Source: Erodium maritimum
Taxonomy: Eukaryota; Streptophyta; Magnoliopsida; Geraniales; Geraniaceae
NCBI GenBank assembly: GCA_963921825.1
Contig: OY997594.1
Span: 17,241,001-17,305,000, forward strand
Direction: 5' to 3'
DNA length: 64,000 nucleotides
How positions within the stretch are numbered: the first letter of the stretch is position 1; each line of letters begins with the position of its first letter. A program made the position numbers and the translations under genes. Below the pieces are notes generated by a model, which did not search any database, was not told the DNA's origin, and saw nothing but the letters and a program-made list of their open reading frames with translations. Of this stretch, positions 1 to 11,569 are shown piece after piece.

Positions 1-1600
1 TAACCGAGGTCTTTATGGTCTTTTTGCTTTCTAGTTGTATTCGGAAGGGGACTTGTATGGAGACATTATTATGGTGTAATTTTTACAATTCCCACTAGTA
101 ATGAAAAGAGAGTGCTTTTTCATGCTATTGTGTCCATTCAGTTTTTGGTGTGTTTTGCGGACCAATGAAGAAAAAAGTAAGTAAATGAAACCAGCCAGTT
201 TTGTTTGTGGTTTGTGTGTGTGTATTTGATGCCTAACTTGGTGTCCAAGTAAAATACAAACAGAACCCAATTGTTTGGTGCCTAAGCCTAACATTGTTTC
301 CAAATATCATGCATGTTTGTGCAACTTTTGTCTAATTGATTTGTGTACAAAGAAACAAGTGCTTGATTTAATGATTACTGTTTAATTCATAATAAATATA
401 TGTTTTTTGACGATTAGGATTTATATGAGAATCACATAAATAACATACCCAAGTAAACAGAGAATATCTAAAATCTAAAATTAACATGAAAAGGGTGGAT
501 AAGACAGGACGTTGAAATGGACCACATGGTTACACACACTTGCAAAAGGTAGGTAATTGGTAAGCTTTCACTACCTTATTATGTGTGTGTGGTGGCTAAG
601 GATCCATGGGGTGGTATATAGGCTCCTGGTCCTAGGTACTTGTCTGTGGCAATGGCACATGCGTCCCAATAGTAAAATTCAGAAAATCCTTGGGCATTTC
701 TTCTCAATGTTCTTTTTCTTGTCTCGTCGCTTCATATCACTCTCACCACATTCGTATCTGTATCCAAAATTCCAAATCAATTTATTACTTGATGTTGCCC
801 CAAACATTGCCAATCTGCCACTAAAAAATAATTCTTTTTCATCCTTCAATGATATATACTCGTGTATATGTATGTCTTGAACCAACGAGGGCACTCACAC
901 TTATCGTATTTCGACGAGATGATTAAAATGTGATTTGAAACTGTTATTGGGCGATTTATGCTGGAACATTGAGTTTGTGTAAATGTCAATAAAATAACAT
1001 GTTTATATAGTTACATGTCATTGCTCTAATTATATAGAGTATGTACCAAGTGATCAATATATTGGTATCTTTATCATAGGTTTTGTTAAATTATATTAAT
1101 CAAAGACGGTGACAATTGGGTACTTGATTCTTCGTTTTTGGATTCATATTTTATTATCCATTAAATAGTTGTAAATGCTAAAAAATAAAGAATTGTGACT
1201 CTCATAAACAACTCATTCATCTGTCATATATATCAATCATTTTTTTTCACCACAATTTCATCTTATCTTTCTACATAGAAAAAGTTTATAGTATAACAGT
1301 ATTGTATCCTGAAGGATGTGCTCAATATAGTGGGGGCATAAATTCATTACGAAAAGCCAATAGAAACGCCTTACTGCAACTCCGTACATGTTCGTGTTCT
1401 AACAATTTATAGCAGAATTACCCGGGACGGTGTCACGAGGAGAGAAATTGTAGAAAGAAAAAAATGGATCTATTCTCATTTGTACGAGTGTCAATTTCGT
1501 CTACCTAAAGAAAAAACATTATAGAGAGAATAGGAAAAAACACTTTTATGTCAAATCGACTTTACTAGTGTTTCTTAGAGTGTGTACAACGTACACTTTA
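1..1600. other. AT-rich spacer, no gene seen
   Basis: Only short open frames without recognisable domains occur here, and they overlap on both strands. Base composition is AT-rich and non-coding in character. I see no transposon ends. Confidence 0.6.
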
Positions 1601-1983
1601 GGCGATGTTGATTCTCAAAGTATAGGAATTGGAAACTGGAATTCAACAATTTAACGTCGAACATGTAGGGGTGCTAGTACCGATCCAGAAAGACAACAAA
1701 ACCTCGCCTTTACAAAAATCGTGGCCAACCAATGGGTTGGCGGCACGTGACAAGGAATTGCGGAAAAAAACTACCAATAATTTTTTTCTTTTTAACTATA
1801 GAAATTTAGAAAATATTACGAATACAAAAACTCCATTCTTCTATTACCCATTTCAGTTTCCTTCTTAAATTTTCATAATCTTCCATAGTTGTTCTTATGA
1901 ATTCTCTCATTTCGAGTCGAAAAATGTCGAGTGATGGGATCGAGAATTTTTCTCTAATCGAATTCACCACCGAGTAACCCGAT

Positions 1984-2440
1984 GGATTTCAACGAGTATT
2001 GCATATTCAACCACCCATGATGCGAAATCCACAGTTTCTTAGTCCTCAATTATACGAGTATTTGCACAACTCACATGTTGGAAGCAGTTCAACCTATATG
2101 TATTCTCGGTCTTCATTCGTGAGGCCCTCCAAATTCGAAGAGCCAAACCAAATTGGGTCAATTAACGAAGATTTGAAGATCATATCTACTTGGCTCAAAC
2201 ATTTGAAGACGCAATCAAAGAGACCAATTGCACTAGAGTGACCTTTAAAGGTCATGTTTCCAAAGAGTACAATTGGGGTAATACCTTCCCTATGGACCAA
2301 TGCAAAAAAAAAAAAAACAATGGAACAAGACAGCACCTCGGGTTAAAAGAACAAACCATCATTTCGAGAAGGCACACAAAAATTGACCAATGCATTCACC
2401 GACAAAGATATCTACGACATTTTCCCACGAGTGTGTAATT
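1984..2440 (+). pseudogene. Possible PIF/Harbinger ORF1 (Myb-like) remnant, N-terminal part
   Basis: A run of broken frames gives a segment reading NEDLKIISTWLKHLKTQ. It resembles the SANT/Myb-like helix of the accessory protein encoded by plant PIF/Harbinger transposons, and the better copy at 45091 has DEEKRLVRLWLNN in the equivalent place. The preceding sequence is a Ser/Pro/Asn-rich leader, also usual for this protein. The frame is interrupted several times. A fragment resembling the C-terminal half of the same protein lies at 3391-3645, so the material between (2440-3330, LTR-like) may be a later insertion. The assignment rests on a short motif and is weak. Confidence 0.3.
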
Positions 2441-3330
2441 CTGGTTACGTGGGATGATAAGATGTCACTAAAGATGTTATGACGTGTTTGCTGACATCTT
2501 GCATTGTTAATGGAAAGATAAGAACTAATCAACACATATTCATGCATGAAGAACACATAGTTTTGGTTACCCAGTTCGGTACATCATACCTACATCTGGG
2601 GGTACTTTGCCAGTGGAAAGATTTTCACTATAATGTAATCAATACACATACAAGTTCTCATATCAACACTATACTATTATTATAAAATGACAAACCTAAT
2701 TCATGTACTCCCCCTGAACCTGAGAACACATCTCAATTATACTCTCCGAGCTTCTACAATCTTGGATTGCTCTTGTTCTTCAGCGTTTGTTGTGACTCTT
2801 TAATAGCCACCATTTAACTCTACTACTTGATCAATCATCGATCCAAGTATGAGCGTATAACGTTCTCCTTTAGTTTACTTCATCTTGAGCTCCTGCAATA
2901 TGCTTAGGAATCTCAATTCAGAAGTTGAGGATCACAAACTGTTCTCCACGGACTTGCACTTACGAATCTTGCTCACGATGTAGACGTTTAGTTCTGCAAA
3001 GGATTTGAACCGAGCTTGAATGAATACACTTGTATTTATAGCTCTCATTACTCTTGTATCGAGGCTCCTAGGGTTTTTTCACCTCTAGAGTCACGATCAG
3101 GGTAAATCTTTCAGTTTCCTTTTCTTGTAGAGTTTCTATAATAGAGATATCCATTAAGGAAGTATCTTCATACTAGGAAACAGATCTTTCAGCTAGATAG
3201 ACATGTATACGATTCTAGATACACTCAATAGATTCCATACGCGTGTGATGTCGTTCCCTGCCATGTCATTGACATTCTGTGCTGACATCTTTAATTAGCT
3301 TCGTACCAGTTACACATAACTGATGTCAAC
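2440..3330 (-). mobile_element. Degenerate Ty1/copia-type LTR retrotransposon remnant
   Basis: Read on the minus strand, the segment has a TATA box (TATAAATACAAG, near 3030) followed by a leader. Further along is a purine tract, GTTCAGGGGGAG, near 2710, of the kind found just before a copia 3' LTR. Past that is a conserved-looking non-coding motif around 2570-2610 that I associate with plant LTR elements. No gag or pol remains. The ends and target duplication could not be fixed. It appears to interrupt a Harbinger-like ORF. Confidence 0.4.
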
Positions 3331-3390
3331 TGACATCCTTCTCAACATATGGTTTGACATACAAATGGCCAATACCGATGTAGCAATATA

Positions 3391-3645
3391 GTGTATACAA
3401 AGGTAGAAGTCCCAACAAAGTCTGAGTACAAGCATAGATGGGATATTTTGAGAATGAAACCCGAATTTATGGAAGAGGAAGGAATAATGGGGGAGAAGAG
3501 GAAAAGGTTGAATGCATTGGGGTCGCATAGCTCCCAGACATCCCCATCATCAACCGGGGGTGAAGGCGCAATGGGTGTGTCACAACCGGAATGGTCACCA
3601 TCACCAACTTCCCCTCGTCTTTACCAACAAACAACCCCGCCATAA
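3391..3645 (+). pseudogene. Possible Harbinger ORF1 / NAM-associated C-terminal remnant
   Basis: An 84-codon open frame contains KHRWDILRMKPEFMEE followed by a Ser/Gly-rich tail with GGEGAMG. This matches the layout of the C-terminal part of plant Harbinger accessory proteins (NAM-associated region: a Trp-containing helix, then a Ser-rich linker with GxEG). The 45.1-kb copy has KHVWKIVKDNSKWD in the same place. It is truncated and has no own start context. Its partner is probably the fragment at 1984-2440. Confidence 0.33.
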
Positions 3646-4373
3646 CAAGTGCGTCCATTGGGACATAAATCCACAAGGTGAATAAGGAAATTGTTGCATT
3701 CAATATATGAAAGGTTGAAGACGGACAAGTTGGAAACTCTGTAGAAACTACAAATGTCTTGTGACGACATTTTTTTCAAGATACTGCTAGTTGAAAGAAC
3801 ATGACATATCAACTAAGTCTGAACCAAAGTTAATTCGTCGAACCAAACTCATACCAATATTGTGGAATCAACATAAGGAAATTTGAGATGTTACTACAAA
3901 CTCTTGAAATAAGTTGTGCCAATTTCAAGTGTAAGGTTTTCTGTGCCATAGTCCTTTTAGCGATTCTCATCTCTCAATTGTTGAAAGCTAAAACCTAAAC
4001 ATCTATAAAGTTTTTTTTTTGATAAGCGAAAAGATTTATTAGGCAAACGTTCTACAAAAAGTAAAACGATGCGAGAAAAACAATCCTTAAAAGGACCTTT
4101 TTCCCATACCGAAACAAAGGCAAACAACAGTACTAAAACCAAACTTGAACAGAAAAGTGAACAATCAGGGCACCGCCCTCCTTGCCTACAACCTGTCCGG
4201 ATTCAAACAAAGAAATCGATTAGAGATCGAAACGGGAGTTGAGTGTCCTGAACTCCAGTCCGGGATAACCTCGTCATCGCTAAGATCAACGCCCTCCTCA
4301 ACCTCAGCCTGTTGTGGGGATACAAAACTGGGGGCTTGACAACAACCCTTTTCACAGTTCTCTTATTAAAGCT

Positions 4374-4850
4374 TCACTCCCCATCTTTACTTTGTTTAGC
4401 AATGTCGATGGTAAGGCTTCCCGCTTGACCCCCCTTATCAACCGATGTTTTGGCTCTTGTCAGGTAAAAGACAACTGAAGGAGCAGACTTTTTTGGCTGT
4501 CCTTTTTTTGGACGTCCACGTTTCCTTGGAACCTCCATGGGGATATTTTTCGGACTCAGGAGGATATCTTTCCACGGGTGGTCCACAGAAATATCTACAG
4601 CCTTCTCAAGTGTCGAGTCCACTACTGGCGTCTGGGCTTGTAAACATGTCTGGCCAAACGATTGAGAGCTACCTTGAACCGTATGGGTGCCAACTGGAGC
4701 ATCAAGACCCGAACCTACAGCTGCCGGGCCTAGGGCGGACCCAATACGCTTAAAGATATCAGCCAAAGAGGGTTCACAGTTCAACTCTACTGGGCCTTTT
4801 ATTTCAAGCCCAGTAACCTGACTTGCACCCAAAACACCTGGCCCACACAC
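4374..4850 (-). pseudogene. AT-hook-bearing C-terminal piece of the retroposon ORF1
   Basis: A 158-codon frame lies downstream of the RRM frame in the same retroposon. About residues 108-122 read PRKRGRPKKGQPKK, a basic AT-hook-like motif that could bind nucleic acid. The N-terminal half (SLADIFKRIGSALGP) has no family I recognise. Between this frame and the RRM frame the coding trace continues at 4920-5204 in another frame, so the original ORF1 seems split by at least two frame breaks. I treat it as the decayed tail of a LINE ORF1 protein, not an independent gene. Confidence 0.5.
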
Positions 4851-5222
4851 ATATTTGCGTGATCCAGCACCATGTGACTTCGACCCACGCGAAGCATCTT
4901 CCCCACGCGTTTCTGATTCTCACCGCGCCTCTTCTTGCGTCTCCTCCAAAATAGGGAAACAGTTTGAAAATGCAGGCACGGGAATTACGGGTGGAAATTC
5001 TGCGATTTCAGTAACAGAAGAATCAAACAACAATCCCGTAGAATCTGGACATTCCAAACCAGGCGAGACTGAACTGATTTGCTGCGGATTCAACGCCGGA
5101 GATCTCTCTGCCTGCACCGGTTCTGCAGCAGCTACACACGCCTCGGAACCACCAACGTCCGGCGAACCTTGCCGAAGAGTTTCCGCCTCCATCGAACCAG
5201 CCACTTTGCATCCATTGATGCT

Positions 5223-6020
5223 CTATTTTGGAGGTATAAGAACAGGGGATTTTAGATGACCGAGCAGTTCCAATTCCGGTCGAGCTAGTGCCACGAGGAG
5301 CTTATACCCGTTCAGAGTAAAACCATTAAGCACCTCAATGGCCTGTAGAGCCGACTCCTTGAGTTTGAATACGACGAACCCAAAATATCGACCAAACCAA
5401 TTTGGCTTCTTTGGGACCTCAACTGACAAAACTTCGCTAAACACTCCCAACGAGTTACTGACCCATACCGAAGAGGTATTGAAAGGGAGGCTGTGAATGA
5501 AAACCTTACAACCATTGGCTGCATCAACAACCGGCAGCATCACATCCATACCTGCCTGAGCTGGGCTGGACAAATTGGCAGCGACTCCACCCTCCTGTGT
5601 CTTCTCTTTCGCTGGGATCGGCTCGGCCCGATGTTTTGACTTGGCCTTCCCTGTAACATCAGCAAGAGTGCTACTCTGTACAACGCCTCCGTGTACAGTG
5701 CTGACCGGATGTTCCTTGGCTCGTTCCTTGGCTGATCGTCCCACCTCAACACCACCATGAGCCTGCTTGTTGCTGGTCGAACAAAACCTTTCAGTGACTC
5801 CATGGACGCGCTTGTTGCTGGCCGGAGCGAGCTTTGCCGGACGATCCGCCTCCGCAATAGTGAATATGGACCGGTACTCACCGTAAAGTGACAACATAGT
5901 TGAACAAAAGAAGGAGAAAGACATGAGATCACACTCACCGGGGGAAAGCTTCCGGCCAGCAGGAAGTTGAAGCGTTTCCGAGCTCGTTTCATACTCTTCA
6001 TAGTATAGTGTGTCAAACAT
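5223..6020 (-). pseudogene. RRM-containing LINE ORF1-like frame (265 codons)
   Basis: The open frame encodes a Ser/Ala/Lys-rich N-terminal region and one RNA recognition motif at about residues 172-247. RNP2 is VFIHSL (173-178) and RNP1 is RYFGFVVF (211-218). RRM-type ORF1 proteins occur in some plant LINEs, where they coat the element RNA. The only in-frame ATG at the left end lies at 6018-6020, inside the target-site duplication (6015-6026). The start codon is therefore host sequence, and the native N terminus was lost by 5' truncation. A stop at 5223 separates this frame from the decayed downstream parts. An alternative reading is a retroposed cellular RRM gene, but the AT-hook tail and the shared 3' end favour a LINE derivative. 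Confidence 0.65.
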
Positions 6021-6556
6021 CTATAACGTGATCAAGTTGACAAAGCACTAAATGTAAATTATGCAAACAGTTACATAAACACAAATTGCAAAGAGAAAAT
6101 ACGAAAGCTTTGAACTAATTCATCATATTGTTTCCCCTACCCCTAGATCAAGGAAAATTTAGTTCATGATAGAGAAGAGGAACAAGCAAAAATATTAAGA
6201 ATTACGATAGATAAACATATTTCAATGAGTTGATATACAACACCCAAATCAAATGTTCTCCAAAGGTTAAAGAAAACAAGGCATGAGATCAAACTCAGAA
6301 AAGGATCGTCCCAAGACTAAAACAGCTCAAAAGAGCAACAAGGCAACAAGATAGAACCAAAACAAAAAGAAACAGTAGGGACACAACCCACAAATAAACC
6401 ACAAAAGACAGACAAAGTTCGAGACTACCCTCGTACCACTTCATAAGTCTTGAAAGCAACTTTATTCGCGAACCACGTCACCTAAACCTCAGTTACCAGC
6501 GAACGGACCAAAACAATCCCGATTCCTACAACAGAACCATCGGGACCTCTTTCGGC

Positions 6557-6700
6557 TCGTACTACTTCAAAATGAAACAACCTCGATTCTTGAAGCAGAG
6601 TCATCGAGATCTCCTTCATCTCGTACTACTTCAAAATGAAACAACCTCGATTCTTGAAGCAGAGTCATCGAGATCTCCTTCATCTCGTACTACTTCAAAA
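6557..6700. repeat. 64-bp tandem repeat, about 2.3 copies
   Basis: Units start with TCGTACTACTTCAAAA at 6557, 6621 and 6685, exactly 64 bp apart. The first two are nearly identical and the third is partial. Near-identity suggests recent duplication. It lies just left of the L3 gene fragment. Confidence 0.93.
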
Positions 6701-6945
6701 GTCTTGAATGCTATACTGCCAACCGAAACTACAAATCCAAACTCATAGAGACCGAGCTCACACCCAACATTCATTATTGTTGTCAGAACCTCCATCAGTC
6801 AACTACTACAGAAACCACAACCAACTACTTGGGCATGCTAAGCCTCTACTTGTGACCGCAGGGTCTACGAATCCGAGACGCAACCCGTAGAATCTCTCCC
6901 AGCACCCAAAACTGTAGCATACTTTGGCACTTCTGCCTCTCTTGA

Positions 6946-7257
6946 GTGGTGGAAGCGACCATGGCCAAACTTGGAGGATGTGTCAATGAAATTGAGTTTG
7001 ATATCTTCAAGTGCTAGGCGAGATGTTTGCTTGATGAGAGACTGACGAAGCATCACAACCCTCTTCTTAGGCCCTACACAACATCCCTTGATCAAGAGGA
7101 AATCATCCTTGACCACACCATAGCAGGGTGCAGTGTATGAGACTCTAGCAGGGTGCCAGACTCCAATACTCGCAACCTTACAAAGACCTTTGCGAGTCTT
7201 ACGGGGAAGGCGAGTTACACCCCAACGAGTGACAACACCTTCAAAACCTTTACTCAT
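6946..7257 (-). pseudogene. Ribosomal protein L3 gene fragment (RPL3 pseudogene)
   Basis: On the minus strand the frame reads [20 protein letters not shown] and later [24 protein letters not shown] and [12 protein letters not shown]. These are conserved stretches of the C-terminal half of cytosolic ribosomal protein L3 (uL3), which lines the large-subunit peptidyl transferase region. The fragment is not a gene copy. The N-terminal half is absent. An internal block of roughly 45-50 residues between HPARVSYT and YGVVKDD is missing without a frame break, and the sequence stops matching after GHGRF. Open frame continues on both sides into unrelated sequence. No poly-A is seen at its end, so capture by a transposon (Pack-type or template switching) is more likely than simple retroposition. 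Confidence 0.85.
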
Positions 7258-7319
7258 CGCCGCAGATTCGATACCCACACAACACCAAACCTCATCACCA
7301 CGACATGACAAAGAACAGA

Positions 7320-7610
7320 GAAATGATAGAACGATCCACAGAGCACCACCACCTACACCGACCAATGACCCCGTGACCAATACACGCTGCAATCAAAAGG
7401 GGAAACGGATCGCCTCTGGCCAAAACCAGACAACGAAACCCACGAAGATTCGCTGTCGGAGCAAATAGATCGGACGGCAAGGAGCACCACGATCCACATA
7501 GCACCACCACGGGTGACCCACAACGACAAGCGACCCCGACACAAGACAAACTGCAATCATCGACTCCGCAGTCGAAGCAAATAGGGATTGGCAGTCGGAA
7601 CAAAACTCGG
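7320..7610. repeat. Degenerate direct repeat of about 150 bp
   Basis: Two blocks, roughly 7325-7480 and 7481-7610, share a common order of motifs: ACGATCCACA(G/T)AGCACCACCAC, then AAACTGCAATC- or GCTGCAATC-like sequence, then GTCGGAGCAAATAG or GTCGAAGCAAATAG. It adjoins the L3 fragment and may belong to the same element. Period and ends are approximate. Confidence 0.5.
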
Positions 7611-7927
7611 ACGTAGAGGCAGGTTAGGGATTGCCGGCCAGTGAAAACCGAGGTTTATAGGAGGATGAGGCCCCGACGGCATTCATCGCCAAAGGCCGTA
7701 AGCGCCGTTGGCGACGGCGGAAGGTTTCAATACAAGAAATAAAAATCGAAACCCCTAAAAAATGTTTAACCTGGTATATGTTCTTAGGGTCTTTAAATAT
7801 GTTTATGAATTTTACTGGACATATAGTGTTTGATGAGGTAGAGATTTGTTTATTGAGTTATGCTAAATATGTAATCTTATCGAGTTTGGATATTTAATTT
7901 TGAATTTAATATGAATACTCAAACTAA

Positions 7928-9832
7928 TCATTGTAATCTAAATTATCATCTCTCTCGAGTATTGAGATTCTCCCTCTAGTCCTAGCCTACGTCGTTATGG
8001 TGCTCCCTACTGCAACTGTTGTCACGCCGACTACTGTGCCGCCATTTTTTTTTATAAGCTCGAAAAAAGTTATTGGTAGACTGAATCCAAGGAAGGATTC
8101 AGAAAAACCTTGATTCAATAAAAATCAGAGCAAAAGAACCGTGCCGCCACTTAGTGCTGCTAGTTCTGTCGGTCTCGGCGCTCTCATGCTCTTACGTCCC
8201 ATCTGTTCGTCACCCTCGCAGACCGTGCCTGGTGTGGGGATACGACTCGACGATGGGGACGAATGGTGCCACGACCGCCTTCTCCTTCCGTCTCTTGTCC
8301 CTGCTCAGCTTGCTCCCCACGACGTCCCGTCGGAGTTGATTCTGATTTCTATGGGAACCCGGTATCCCTCGCGGGTCTCAACACCACGGCGGGGATAGCC
8401 GCGTCGCCATGCATTTCTTTTTTTTCCCATGCGACTTAAACCCTCAGGTCGATGGTCTGCCGTCCTTACCACGACCTTGCTCTGGCCCTGGGCGGCGTGC
8501 TATCTAGGGTTGCACCTGTTCGACTTCCTCGACCTCCCCTAAACCCGCCTCAGCCTCCCTTGGTCATGACCCCACACTTGGGGTGGTTCTAGAGACGTTA
8601 TCAACCGTCTCCACGATCAATAGGGTGTCGAGTCGCACTCAACACTTTTTGCATGCCACCGCCGGTTGGGTGAGAAGAACGGTGGTGATCTTCTCCACAC
8701 ATTCTCTCCGTCATAGCTATGTTCGGGTGTAGGGTGGGGCGTTGGTGTTCTCAGGTACCGTGGCCTCCCGCCCCATGCCTGGCCACGACTACTCTGACCC
8801 TCCTCCATTGATTACAGGGAAGGCTACATTGGGTTTCGATAGGCCGGTTCCCTCTTTTGGCAAGCAACAACAACCATGTACGGGGGGGGGGGGGGGGGGG
8901 CACGAAGTTTCCACAGAGCATGTATCAGAGGCACCTTCCGGCGTACCCGAGAGGTTTGTTGTAGCGTACTCCGGCGCTTGGTCCTCATCCCCAGGTCGGA
9001 TGGAAGAGGGATCACTTAACCTCGCTGGCTCGATCGTCTTCTAGGGCCCGCGAGGTTGATGACCTAAGACAGGAGACAGGAACGGAGGAAGGAGATTCGT
9101 TCCCGATGACCATGGACCCGATACCTTAGGTCGGATCGTCTCGCGAAGTGGATTTCAACGTAACCGTGGAGCCGATACCTAATCCGGGTGTACACGGTTC
9201 CAACTGGTACATCGGCCATTAGAGGCCGATAGGCCCCCCTAGATGGTCGGCTGTGATCCCTCCGGGTTTTGTGCACTTGACGATTCAGCTCTCTACTGAT
9301 TCGATTGTTGTGATCATGAGGCACAATCACGATGGGTTTGGAGGTGGAGGCCGCGCGCACTCGGGAGCGCGCACTGTTGAAGTTCCAGCACCCGCAGCTC
9401 ATAGGAATGGAACTGGGGTGCTTGTGGCATCTGGAGCGCTGAAGAGGGCTGCGACTGAAGATCCTCGGAAGGGGAATCATCCCCACCGGAAGGAATGATT
9501 TACCGGTTGGGCATCACGAACTGGCTTGGGAGTAGTCCCTCGATGATGATGTGCCTCCCACTACTTGAGAACTTCTTGGCCATTACTGTTGCGACAGTTT
9601 TTTGGAGCAGGACCTCCAATACCATCTTCGCGCTTGTTTTTCTTGTTGGTCCTTATTGTATCCAAGCACCGTCAATGATGGTTCTAGTAATAAAAGGATT
9701 GGTGAACCTCGGCTCTGTATTGTCCTTTTTTAGTGGTCAAGGGGCATGTTCTCCAATGCACATCGTTGTTTTAATTTTCGAAGTTTAATAAAATCTACAC
9801 ATTTCTTTCAAAAAAAATTCATGGTAATCTAA
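7928..9832 (+). mobile_element. Poly-A retroposon with GC-rich body
   Basis: A 14-bp duplication, TCAT(T/G)GTAATCTAA, flanks the insertion at 7928-7941 and 9819-9832 with one mismatch. The right copy follows an A-tract (9810-9817), so the element is on the plus strand. The body is GC-rich with short open frames (8742-9044, 9253-9498 and 9495-9788) but no domain I recognise. It is probably a non-autonomous LINE-like or gene-derived retroposon. It carries a 19-G run at 8882-8900 and a smaller insertion at about 8048-8140. Confidence 0.75.
8048..8140 (-). mobile_element. Small nested poly-A insertion, about 93 bp
   Basis: The host sequence breaks at GCCGCCA, then a T-tract begins, followed by about 85 bp of AT-rich sequence. 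Host sequence resumes after a second GTGCCGCCA at 8141-8149. The poly-T lead means a minus-strand poly-A insert ending CGAGCTTATAAAA. The possible duplication is only 7 bp, so the left boundary is uncertain. Confidence 0.42.
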
Positions 9833-10459
9833 TCGTACTTGATTTTGCAAGTGATGGTTTGCTTTAAAATCTTCTAATAACAAACTCTACTAGTATACAT
9901 GCATGATTAACGTGGTTCTTAATTAGTATACATGCATGATCAACGTGGTTCTTAATGAGTCAGTCACATAAGTTGTTCTGTTCTAATAATTTCTTCCTTT
10001 TTTCTTATCTCGTTCGTTGAAGGAGTTTGTGTTCTTTTGTTTTCTCTTCCTCTGATCCGAAAGTCTCGATTTGATAAAGTTGACTTGGCCTCAATTATTT
10101 ACTGGAAGATAAAAAAGGAGGGTGAAATGTACATATCTCTGCCTAGTCGGTGTCGGGCCCTGACATGGACGGCCGAGCTGCGTCACCACGTGATTCTGAA
10201 ACACAACTTCGGAGGTATCGAAGATGGTCAGGTTGTCGACAACAACATAACCACGTGTCGGGCTTTACGTCGGACCGATAACAACTAATCGACGATACGA
10301 TACGATATTGTTTCTGACAAGCAAAGACTAATCCACGGCCACCATTGCGTGCACGAGCCATGCATGAGCTGCGGTAGATGTTTCCGACACGTAACTGATG
10401 ACTAGGCCACGTGTATCTCGCCGACAAAAAACATAAACGAGAAGTAAAACAGTGTAGCC
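9833..10459. other. Spacer with a 33-bp direct repeat and CACGTG motifs
   Basis: A 33-bp unit (TAGTATACATGCATGAT...) is repeated in tandem at 9891-9923 and 9924-9956 with one mismatch. From about 10140 to 10430 the sequence turns GC-rich and holds three CACGTG cores, in CCACGTGATT, CCACGTGTCG and CCACGTGTAT, near 10188, 10251 and 10407. These could be cis elements of a lost promoter or of a transposon. No gene follows. Confidence 0.5.
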
Positions 10460-10946
10460 AAATTTAATTATTTTTTTTGATCGGCGAAAGCAAATTTAAA
10501 TTTATCTCTTCCGAGAAAGAAAAGATTACAAAAGAAAACAATCTCACTACAGATTGTCCAATCAAACAACAGATTGTCAATGCACAAAACAAAAGAAAAG
10601 AAGCATCCCTCCCCAACAAAAATAAGTGAAAACCAGATTGAGCTAGTGAAGCCACTCCTCAGCAGCAGACTAAGAACAACATAAGAATCAAACCTTGAGG
10701 ATCACAAGTCTTGAGCAGCCATGAGAAAATGCAGTCATGAGTTTAGTAGAGAGACCACCCCTAAAACTATCAACACTCCCACCTTGATGAATCTATCAGA
10801 CTCTCTTCTCAATAAAACCACCTTGACTCAACAGAGAAAAGGTGAGGATTATCACGCCGTCGGCCTACACCGCAATCGACAGAAAAGAATCCGGTGGAGA
10901 CCACCAAAACCCCTTTCAAAACAGACAAATCTAAAAACTTAATTAT
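10460..10946 (-). mobile_element. Short poly-A retroposon of the GATC-end family
   Basis: AAA(T/C)TTAATTAT occurs at 10460-10471 and 10935-10946, giving a 12-bp duplication with one mismatch. A T-tract follows the left copy. Next to it on the minus strand the 3' end reads CTTTCGCCGATC then A's, the end also seen at 30.1 kb. About 60 bp beyond the T-tract also match the 30.1-kb element, including AAAAGATTACAAAA versus AAAAGGTTACAAAA. The insert is about 463 bp and presumably 5'-truncated. No coding capacity is seen. Confidence 0.68.
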
Positions 10947-11569
10947 GTACCGGTAGAATGTAGTTAAGAAGCAACCAGACTGTTCAATGCTCTGTGGTGT
11001 GTGGTTTTAGCAATGTGACTATATGAGATAATGGGGAGGAGGCTAATGCACCAACCATTATAATTGCCCTTCAATGGCGTCTCTACCTTTTTTCAACAAA
11101 AACTATTTAATGCAAGCCAAAGTTTCTGTACGTCCATTGAAAATAAACTGTTAAACATGTGATTCATTTCAATCCTTTCTTTCATTTCGCCGATTTCGAT
11201 TTCAAGTTCAAAATTTACCATTGCTTTAACTTCCTCCATGAAAGAGTGGAGGGTGGAAATAAAGGATAATTAGAAAAATGGCTTTATTTTGACATATATA
11301 TATATAAGTGCATGACTTTTATCTTGTTTGACGAAGTGTTGGATGTTATTAAGCAACATCAAAAGTCGATAACCTCGTTAAACAAAAATACATACATCCA
11401 CGTCATATTAATTCACAACTGAGCACTAGTTAACTCATGAGTTATTTTGTTAGTAGTCCTGTGAACATGGACTATTGTTATATTAACAAGAGTATATAAA
11501 ATACGCTTACAATAGTCTATAATTACTCCTAAGAAAGTTAATAAGCTCACACAACTGTTTTATAAGTAC
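10947..11569. other. AT-rich spacer
   Basis: I see no gene, domain or transposon end. A short TA dinucleotide run lies near 11298. Confidence 0.5.

Larger units (their letters stand above)
3997..6026 (-). mobile_element. 5'-truncated poly-A retroposon with an RRM-type LINE ORF1
   Basis: A 12-bp direct repeat, AAACATCTATAA, flanks the element at 3997-4008 and 6015-6026. A T-tract follows the left copy (4011-4020), so on the minus strand the element ends in poly-A, preceded by TTTCGCTTATC. These are hallmarks of target-primed retrotransposition. Inside are decayed reading frames with an RRM and an AT-hook but no reverse transcriptase, so it depends on enzymes in trans. The same 3' end occurs in insertions at 10.5, 30.1 and 55.2 kb. 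Confidence 0.82.
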
